From Verrucomicrobiota bacterium (GTDB taxonomy: Bacteria > Verrucomicrobiota > Verrucomicrobiia > Opitutales > Opitutaceae), in NCBI GenBank assembly GCA_030832235.1, contig JAURJO010000024.1, positions 1 through 5,507 of the forward strand: a stretch of DNA of 5,507 nucleotides. Direction: 5' to 3'. Both the position numbers and the translations under genes were made by a program. This document shows, piece after piece, positions 1-5,109 of the stretch (positions within the stretch are counted from its first letter, which is position 1; each line of letters starts with the position of its first letter). The notes beneath the pieces are model-generated. The model searched no databases. It worked only from the letters and a program-made list of their open reading frames with translations, and was not told the origin of the DNA.

Positions 1-57
1 ATGAGGGAGGCGGCACACCTCGCAACGGTGCACCCCGCCGACGACGATCCGGCGCAT
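1..57 (-). CDS. Start of a probable DTW-domain protein (partial, runs off left edge)
   Basis: An ATG at 55-57 opens a frame of 19 codons that stays open to the window edge. The short peptide begins MRRIVVGGVHRCEVCRLPH. The CxxC pair (Cys12, Cys15) followed by RLP resembles the N-terminus of DTW-domain proteins, the TapT/YfiP-type tRNA-uridine aminocarboxypropyltransferases, which begin with a CxxCx(6)CxC zinc-binding signature. The second half of that signature would lie just outside the window. The frame starts 36 bp after the stop of the lipoprotein gene on the same strand, as expected for the next gene of an operon. The Shine-Dalgarno is weak: there is only a GGG about 8 nt upstream. With so few residues this could be another CxxC zinc protein, or not a gene at all. 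Confidence 0.42.
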   Translation of the reverse strand, partial: MRRIVVGGVHRCEVCRLPH

Positions 58-93
58 CGGGTCAGCCCGGAATGTTTCCGCCAACCGCAGCCG

Positions 94-585
94 TCACGGG
101 AACTTTTTCTGCCGCACGAAATCCACGTCGAAGGTCTGCCCCATCTGCGGCTGGTTGTATTTGCCGACCAGACGATCCTCGGCGGTGTCGTGCGAAAGCA
201 CGTAAGTCGCACCCGGGTAGCCCACGTCGTTCAACTCGACGATCACCTGAAACCCGTCCGGACCGCGCATCCAGATCGCCCGCGAGACGTTGATGGATTT
301 CGGATTGTAGTACCCCGCCTGCACGACGCCGCTGCGGTCGGCCCCGCGGATCTCGAGCGCGTAGGTACCGTCGGAGCGGAGCCAACGGCCGATCATCTTC
401 TGCACCTCGGCGGGAGCGGCGTTGTCAACGGGGACCGCCGGGGCGGATGCGGCCGGAGCAGGCGCGGCAGCGGAGACGTCCGCCGACTTGGCGGAGGGCT
501 CGGATTTCGAGCAACCCGCCGAACCGGCGAGAAGCAGCGCGGCGAGGGAAAGCAGGCCGGCGTTGAAGGGTTTGGCGAAGACCAT
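94..585 (-). CDS. Small secreted lipoprotein, function unknown
   Basis: This encodes a 163-residue protein with a lipoprotein signal peptide: Lys5, a hydrophobic stretch at residues 10-20 (GLLSLAALLLA) and a lipobox-like AGSAGC with the lipidated Cys at residue 25. An Ala/Pro/Ser-rich linker follows to about residue 58, as is usual for tethering to a membrane. A compact C-terminal domain of about 105 residues comes next (IGRWLRSDGTYALEIRG ... GYYNPKSINV ... ELNDVGYPGATYVL ... LVGKYNQ ... FDVDFVRQ). Its alternating strands suggest a small beta-barrel. I recall similar GRWLRPDGxYxLEI proteins annotated only as hypothetical in Verrucomicrobia and Planctomycetes; no function is known to me. The ATG at 585 is preferred over an in-frame GTG at 612 because a good ribosome binding site precedes it and the signal peptide then has normal length. 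The absence of Leu at -3 makes the lipobox slightly atypical. It follows the glycosidase gene by 51 bp. Confidence 0.85.
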   Translation of the reverse strand: MVFAKPFNAGLLSLAALLLAGSAGCSKSEPSAKSADVSAAAPAPAASAPAVPVDNAAPAEVQKMIGRWLRSDGTYALEIRGADRSGVVQAGYYNPKSINVSRAIWMRGPDGFQVIVELNDVGYPGATYVLSHDTAEDRLVGKYNQPQMGQTFDVDFVRQKKFP

Positions 586-592
586 GGCGGAG

Positions 593-600
593 CCTTTCCC
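593..600 (-). promoter_or_regulatory. Ribosome binding site of the lipoprotein gene
   Basis: On the minus strand GGGAAAGG lies 7 nt before the ATG at 583-585. It is one of the two good Shine-Dalgarno matches in the window. It decides the start of the lipoprotein gene in favour of this ATG over the GTG nine codons upstream. Confidence 0.6.
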
Positions 601-636
601 GGAATCGCCCACCGGTGCAAGCCGAGCTGTGACCGG

Positions 637-2697
637 CTACCGCACCTCGTAAAGCTCCACCAACGCCACCCCGCCCGCGCCCTCCGGTGGCGCGATCACG
701 GCCGTGTAGGCGCCGGGCGGCAAAGTCACGAGCAGGAGCGAGTCCGCCGCGGCGCCTGACAACGGAAACGCCCCCGCCCGTTCCGCCGCCCGCCGGGCCT
801 CCGTCGCGTTCGGAGCCGTCGCCCAACCTATGTTCGCCGCCAGCGGCGCGGCCCCGGCCATGAGCGTGAGCCGCGGCGCGCGCAGAGCGTCGGTGAGACC
901 GAAGTTGGCGAGCGAGGGGCCCACCGCGCGCACCAGCAGCGTGGCCGCCGTCTCGCCACGCACCACGAAGCCCACGATCAATTCCCCACCACCCCCCGTC
1001 ACCCGCGACCGGGCCGAGAGGTTGCCCAGAGCGCCTCCGCCGGCCGCCGTGTCGTAGACCTCCACCAGCAGCGAACCGCGGGGCGCGCCGCGCGCCGCGG
1101 TCGCCGCGACCATGTGCACGCCTTCCGCCACACGCGTCACGAGGGCGGCGTCGCGGCTGCCCGGCGTCAGCGGGAAAGCCCCCACCCGCGCCGCCACCGG
1201 ACCAACGGACGCAGCAACCCAGTCGTCATTGCCGTCAATCGCGACGCCGGCCGCGGACAAAAGGTCGAGGCGCGGGTCCTCCAGAACACCGGATACCCCC
1301 AGTTCGGCGAGCGCCGGTCCCACGCCACGCGCCAGGATAGTCTCGGCGCCACCGCGGACCGCGAAGCCGACGATCAAGGTGTCATCTCCTGCGCCGGCGA
1401 CCGCCCGCACCGCGAGGTTCACCAGTTCGCCGGGTGCGGCGGGGGAAACAACCACGCGCACCGGCGGCGCGAACCCGGTGCCCAACGCATTCCGCACGCT
1501 CACCCCATATTCACCCGCATCGGCCACGGTTGCCCGCGCTCGGGAAAGCGCGGCCCGCGTTTCGCCCTCGAGCATCCGGCCGTCGAGCGACCATTGATAA
1601 ACCAGGGCGCCACCCTCGGCCCCCACCTGCAGATGGAAAGGCGAGCCGGCAGAGACCGTCGCACCCCACGGCGCGGCGTTGATTCGCGGCGGCGCGACCG
1701 CGTTCACGGTGCGCACGGGATCAGTGAACAACAGAGCGGACATCACCGGACGCTCCGCCCCGTCGCCCGGCCGAACGGTCAGAGAGCCACCAACGTTCAT
1801 CGAGGTAGAACCGCCTCCGTCGAGGTTGATCGCGGCAACGCAGCCGAGTGCACGCATCAGCGCGGCCGTTTCGGCCAGGGTCATGCCCGCGGGTCCCGAC
1901 GGGTTGTCTCCTTCGATGACGACGGTGAGAAGGACGCCCGCGCTGGTGAAGCCCATGGCCGTGCGTGGCCGGCGCGAGGTGTTGTTCACGTCGATCAGTT
2001 CCTCTCCATCGCTGACGCGCACCACGCCGTCGCGCACCAGCATCGGGGCCCCGCCCAGCGCGTGTTGCATGACCCACGGGGAACCGCCCGCGGGAAAGGC
2101 GGCGGTCGGCACCGGCTGCGGCGCCTCGCCGGCGCGATTCGGGCTGGGCGCGGGATAGGTGTAGATCTGCGCATTTCCCGCCCCGGTATGGTAGATCCAA
2201 TCCGCCGTGAGGCTACCCGCCGCCGAAAGACCGAGCGCGGCCCGCGTCGGGAAGTACGAAACGGAAGCTCCTTGGTACGTGCGCGAGACCGACTTGATGT
2301 TGGGCGAGAGCACGGCGCCGTCGCGCTGCACAAGGCTGTAGGACTGGTTGCCGCCGAAGTATCCCGCGTTGACCGCGGCGAAAACCACCGCGGCATCCGC
2401 GGCGGCGAATTGGGTCGGTGTCCGTGCCGACGCGCCGAGCACCGGCTTGAACACAGCCGCCGGCGATCGGGTGTCCCACGCGAGGCAGAACGCACGAGCG
2501 GCGGAACTTTCCAACGTGTAGAGTTGCAGCCCCTCGGCGGGAAATCCGCCCATGCGCTCCGTCGCCAACCGCCAGCCGGACGGCAGCGCGATCAGGGTTT
2601 CACCCGCGGCCGGCTGCGCGGCGGGGAAACCAGGAAAGGCGACGATCAGCGCGAGGAGACGAAGCGTCGGGACGCGGCCGGGCATGCTGGACGGCAC
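637..2697 (-). CDS. Secreted phosphodiester glycosidase (NAGPA/DUF2233-type) with Ig-like domain and tandem C-terminal repeats
   Basis: This is a 686-residue exported protein. An N-terminal signal peptide (Arg8, Arg13, hydrophobic 14-23, Ala-rich cleavage region near 26-32) is followed by a domain at about residues 55-325. That domain has the hallmarks of the phosphodiester glycosidase family, whose animal member is the mannose-6-phosphate uncovering enzyme: NAGYFGG (110-116), RRPRTAMG (242-249), EGDNPSGPAGMTL (262-274) and INLDGGGSTSM (290-300). The family removes sugars linked through a phosphodiester; the substrate here is unknown. Residues 335-419 look like an Ig-like domain (YQW at 367-369, DAGEYGVSVRN at 393-403). 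Two related repeats follow (about 424-549 and 556-686). No transmembrane anchor, LPXTG or PEP-CTERM tail is visible, so the protein is probably released or held by its repeats. The start is uncertain between GTG at 2697 and ATG at 2685 (Met5): neither has a clear Shine-Dalgarno, and the ATG gives an equally good signal peptide. It lies 45-57 bp after the dehydrogenase small subunit gene. Confidence 0.88.
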   Translation of the reverse strand: MPSSMPGRVPTLRLLALIVAFPGFPAAQPAAGETLIALPSGWRLATERMGGFPAEGLQLYTLESSAARAFCLAWDTRSPAAVFKPVLGASARTPTQFAAADAAVVFAAVNAGYFGGNQSYSLVQRDGAVLSPNIKSVSRTYQGASVSYFPTRAALGLSAAGSLTADWIYHTGAGNAQIYTYPAPSPNRAGEAPQPVPTAAFPAGGSPWVMQHALGGAPMLVRDGVVRVSDGEELIDVNNTSRRPRTAMGFTSAGVLLTVVIEGDNPSGPAGMTLAETAALMRALGCVAAINLDGGGSTSMNVGGSLTVRPGDGAERPVMSALLFTDPVRTVNAVAPPRINAAPWGATVSAGSPFHLQVGAEGGALVYQWSLDGRMLEGETRAALSRARATVADAGEYGVSVRNALGTGFAPPVRVVVSPAAPGELVNLAVRAVAGAGDDTLIVGFAVRGGAETILARGVGPALAELGVSGVLEDPRLDLLSAAGVAIDGNDDWVAASVGPVAARVGAFPLTPGSRDAALVTRVAEGVHMVAATAARGAPRGSLLVEVYDTAAGGGALGNLSARSRVTGGGGELIVGFVVRGETAATLLVRAVGPSLANFGLTDALRAPRLTLMAGAAPLAANIGWATAPNATEARRAAERAGAFPLSGAAADSLLLVTLPPGAYTAVIAPPEGAGGVALVELYEVR
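640..1032 (-). repeat. C-terminal protein repeat, copy B (residues about 556-686 of the glycosidase)
   Basis: This segment encodes the second copy of an Opitutales-style extracellular repeat. Landmarks are LGNLSARSRV, ELIVGFVVRG, LLVRAVGPSLANFGL, APRLTLM, AGAFPL, SLLLVTLPPGAYTAVI and ALVELYEV. These line up in order with copy A. The repeat is divergent at both DNA and protein level, so it is an old domain duplication and not a recent tandem repeat. It is closer than copy A to the consensus I recall for this repeat (GAYTA ... GVALVELYEV). Confidence 0.7.
1051..1428 (-). repeat. C-terminal protein repeat, copy A (residues about 424-549 of the glycosidase)
   Basis: This is the first copy of the duplicated beta-rich module. 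Landmarks are LVNLAVRAVAG, TLIVGFAVRG, ILARGVGPALAELGV, DPRLDLL, VGAFPLTPGSRDAALV and SLLVEVYDT. It immediately follows the Ig-like domain. The function of this module is not known to me; its position at the C-terminus of many exported Opitutaceae proteins suggests a surface-binding or anchoring role, which is inference. Confidence 0.7.
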
Positions 2698-2704
2698 GAA
2701 ACGC

Positions 2705-2721
2705 GACGGGAAGGACCCGTC
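2705..2721. other. Perfect 6-bp hairpin in the leader of the glycosidase gene
   Basis: An inverted repeat GACGGG / CCCGTC with a 5-nt loop sits in the gap between the dehydrogenase small subunit gene and the glycosidase gene. It lies 7 nt before the upstream GTG candidate and 19 nt before the ATG candidate. No T-tract follows it on either strand, so it is not a standard intrinsic terminator. In the transcript it would lie where the ribosome loads. Confidence 0.3.
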
Positions 2722-2742
2722 AAACCGCCCGGCGCGACTGGT

Positions 2743-3291
2743 TCACTGCGCCCACGCGCGATCGCCGGCGGCGAGCGGAAAGCCGCCGAGATATGTTCCC
2801 GGCACGGGATCATAACGCAGCGCCTTCGTCGCGCCCTGCTCGGAAGTGAAGTAACCCAGGAGCGTCAGGCGCTTGAGGTGCGCGAACGGATTAACGCCGC
2901 CGGCCGTCGCGGGTTTGCTGCGGGTCTCGTAAGCCGTGAGCAACGCCTCACGCTCGGCCGTCGACAATTGCAGCCACGCGCGGCCGTGCGCCGCGCGCGC
3001 CGCCGTCTCGATCTCGCGCAGCCCACGACGCAGCGCGACGCCGGCCTCGGGCGCGAAGCAATCCTCCGTCATACGCGCGATGAAGCGCCCGATCCCCACC
3101 GACGCCGCCCCCGGGGAACCCGGGGTTTCGGGCAGTATGGTGTCGCCGATCAGGTCCAGCGCCTTCTCCTCGTCGGCGCTCCAGCCGGCGGGCGCCGGCA
3201 GCGCGCCCCACGTGCGCGCGGGCAAGGCGGCCCAGATGGACGCGACGCCCGCGAGCCGGGCAGAACGGAGAAGCAGTTCGCGGCGGGTCAC
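2743..3291 (-). CDS. Gluconate 2-dehydrogenase subunit 3-like small subunit, Tat-exported
   Basis: This is a 182-residue small subunit of a membrane/periplasmic GMC dehydrogenase. It begins with a twin-arginine signal (TRRELLLRSARLAGVASIWAA, Arg3-Arg4 followed by a hydrophobic stretch and an ARTWGA cleavage region near 25-30). The mature part matches the gluconate 2-dehydrogenase subunit 3 family: ADEEKALDLIGDTILPETPGSPGA (39-62), an amphipathic helical middle, and a C-terminal LTLLGYFTSEQGATKALRYDPVPGTYLG (142-169) typical of the family. In such complexes the small subunit binds the FAD subunit and carries it through the Tat translocon, since the large subunit has no signal of its own. The start codon is GTG; there is no earlier in-frame Met, the GTG overlaps the large-subunit stop as GTGA, and a good Shine-Dalgarno lies 5 nt upstream. 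This implies translational coupling. It has no cysteine pattern of its own for a cofactor. Confidence 0.9.
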   Translation of the reverse strand: MTRRELLLRSARLAGVASIWAALPARTWGALPAPAGWSADEEKALDLIGDTILPETPGSPGAASVGIGRFIARMTEDCFAPEAGVALRRGLREIETAARAAHGRAWLQLSTAEREALLTAYETRSKPATAGGVNPFAHLKRLTLLGYFTSEQGATKALRYDPVPGTYLGGFPLAAGDRAWAQ

Positions 3292-5003
3292 AGGATTCCT
3301 TTCTTCATCTCGTCGGCCGCGTGGTTGGCCGCGCGCGCGGCGAGGGCCATGAACGTGAGCGAGGGGTTCTGCACGCCGGTCGAGGCCATGCTGGCACCGT
3401 CGGTGACATAGACGTTGGGACAGGCGTGGAGCTGGTTCCAGCGGTTGAGCAGGGATTTTTTCGGATCCTTGCCCATGCGCACACCGCCCATCTCGTGGAT
3501 GTCGAGCCCCGGGTTGCGCTTGTCGTCGAGCGTGCGGATCCCCTTGGCACCGGCGGCGGTGAGCATCGCCTCACCTTCGCGCAGGAAATCCTTCACCATG
3601 CGTACATCGTCGTCGGTGTAGCCGATCGACGTCACGAGCTGCGGGATGCCCCACGGGTCCTTGTGCTCGGACGAGAGACGCACGTGGTTCTCGCGACGCG
3701 GCACGGTCTCGCCCTGCATCATCATCGAGATTCGCCACGGCCCGGGCTGGGTGATGCGTTCCTTGTAGGCGGCGCCGACACCCGGCGTGCCCTCACCCTG
3801 CGTCCAGCCCGGCCGGTAGGCGCTGAAAAACACCATGTAGCCGCGCGGGAAATCCGTCTCCTGCCGGCGAAGGTTGCGGAAGTTGGGCATCATCGCCTGC
3901 GTGGGCCGGCGGCCGCGGTAGTACGCGTCGAGGAAGCCATCCATCGAGGCGGACAGGCTGCCGCGATAGTTGTGGAACGCGACGTAGCGGCCGAGCAGGC
4001 CGTGGTCGTCGCCCAGGCCCGCGGGGAAACGCGCCGAGCGGGAGTTGAGCAGGATGAGGTTCGTGTTGAGGCACGCGGCGTTGACGAAAATCACGCGAGC
4101 ATGGAACTCGGTGACCTGCCGGGTCAGCGCGTCGACCACGCGCACGCCGCTGGCGCGCCCGGTGGCGCTGTCGTGCAGGATGCTCTCGACGACGGAATTC
4201 GGCCGCAGCGTGAGCCGGCCGGTCCGCGCGGCCCAAGGAAGCGTGGAGGAGACCGAGGAAAAGTAGGCGCCGAACGGGCAGCCACGGTAACACAGGTTGC
4301 GCGCCTGGCATTTGCCGCGCCCCTGCTCGAGATGGATCGGCTGCGGCTCGGTGAGATGGGCGCAGCGCCCGATGACGACCTTGCGGCCCGCGAACGCCTT
4401 TTCGATTCCGCCGCGCATGTGGCGTTCGACGGTGTTGAACTCCCACGGCGGAAGGAACTCGCCGTCGGGCAGCTCCTCGAGGCCGTCGCGGTTGCCGCTG
4501 ATCCCGCTGAAACGCTCCACGTGCGAGTACCATGGCGCGAGGTCCTCGTAGCCAATCGGCCATTCGGCGAAACCGTCGCGGGCGGGCCCCTCGAAATCGA
4601 ACCGGCTCCAACGCTGGGTCTGCCGCGCCCAGATGATGGATTTGCCGCCGACCTGGTACCCGCGGATCCAGTCGAAGGGCTTCTCCTGCTGGTAAGGGTG
4701 CTCCGCGTCCTTCACGAAAAAGTGCGACGTCGCCTCGTCGAAGGCGTAGCACTTCTTCGCGATGGGATTCGCGCTCACGATCTCATGCGTGAGACGCCCG
4801 CGTCGCGGGAGGTCCCACGGGTTGGCGACCGCGGTCGGGTAATCCTTGAGGTGCTCGACGTTGCGCCCGCGTTCGAGGACCAGCGTGCGGAGCCCGCGGT
4901 CGCACAGTTCCTTCGCGGCCCAGCCGCCGCTGATGCCGGAACCGATCACGATCGCGTCGTAGGTATGCTCACGCGCGCCGGGGGTGGTGGGGAAACTCGC
5001 CAT
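3288..5003 (-). CDS. GMC-family FAD-dependent sugar/polyol dehydrogenase large subunit
   Basis: This is a 571-residue flavoprotein that should oxidise a sugar, glycoside or polyol in the periplasm. The Rossmann FAD motif IVIGSGISGGWAAKEL is at 18-33, with the strand ending in acidic Glu44 (LVLERG). The GMC loop VGGKSIIWARQTQRW is at 118-132. A cysteine cluster at 232, 238 and 242 has CX5CX3C spacing, as in the [3Fe-4S] site of bacterial FAD glucose dehydrogenases. The C-terminal GMC domain has HEMGGVRMG (His503) and VTDGASMASTGVQNPSLT (533-550, Asn546), the usual His/Asn catalytic pair. No signal peptide is visible, so co-export with the Tat small subunit encoded next is inferred. The ATG at 5003 is preferred over the TTG at 5039 because the FAD motif then begins near residue 15, normal for the family; neither start has a strong Shine-Dalgarno. 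Gluconate dehydrogenase, glucose dehydrogenase and glycoside 3-dehydrogenase relatives share these features, so the substrate cannot be named. Confidence 0.92.
   Translation of the reverse strand: MASFPTTPGAREHTYDAIVIGSGISGGWAAKELCDRGLRTLVLERGRNVEHLKDYPTAVANPWDLPRRGRLTHEIVSANPIAKKCYAFDEATSHFFVKDAEHPYQQEKPFDWIRGYQVGGKSIIWARQTQRWSRFDFEGPARDGFAEWPIGYEDLAPWYSHVERFSGISGNRDGLEELPDGEFLPPWEFNTVERHMRGGIEKAFAGRKVVIGRCAHLTEPQPIHLEQGRGKCQARNLCYRGCPFGAYFSSVSSTLPWAARTGRLTLRPNSVVESILHDSATGRASGVRVVDALTRQVTEFHARVIFVNAACLNTNLILLNSRSARFPAGLGDDHGLLGRYVAFHNYRGSLSASMDGFLDAYYRGRRPTQAMMPNFRNLRRQETDFPRGYMVFFSAYRPGWTQGEGTPGVGAAYKERITQPGPWRISMMMQGETVPRRENHVRLSSEHKDPWGIPQLVTSIGYTDDDVRMVKDFLREGEAMLTAAGAKGIRTLDDKRNPGLDIHEMGGVRMGKDPKKSLLNRWNQLHACPNVYVTDGASMASTGVQNPSLTFMALAARAANHAADEMKKGIL
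3297..3302 (-). promoter_or_regulatory. Ribosome binding site of the small subunit gene
   Basis: On the minus strand AAAGGA lies 5 nt before the GTG start of the Tat small subunit, inside the last codons of the large subunit. With the GTGA stop/start overlap it supports translational coupling of the two subunits and fixes the GTG as the start. Confidence 0.65.
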
Positions 5004-5109
5004 CGCGACGAAGCGAAACGCGCCGCGCCCCCGCCGCAAGCGCGGGTTCCATCCACGCGGAAGACCTCGCGATGCGCGGCGCGAAGGCTGTTACCTGTTG
5101 GGAGCGCCC

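Noticed and set aside
1..759. A 252-codon open frame on the plus strand from the window edge
   Set aside because: It is antisense to the lipoprotein gene, which has a signal peptide and ribosome binding site. The plus-strand translation is low in complexity.
2705..2721. Intrinsic terminator between the small subunit and glycosidase genes
   Set aside because: The stem is only 6 bp and no T-run follows on either strand.
1114..3411. A 765-codon open frame on the plus strand
   Set aside because: It runs antisense to the glycosidase and small-subunit genes and has a very Arg/Gly/His-rich translation with no recognisable domain. It is the expected shadow of GC-rich codon use.
5004..5039. TTG-started N-terminal extension of the GMC large subunit
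   Set aside because: The extra 12 residues are Arg-rich with no signal peptide character, and family members usually place the FAD motif close to the N-terminus, as the ATG at 5003 does.
5004..5109. Promoter in the gap upstream of the dehydrogenase
   Set aside because: The 106-bp gap is the most likely promoter site, but I see no convincing -35/-10 pair or operator palindrome in this GC-rich stretch.
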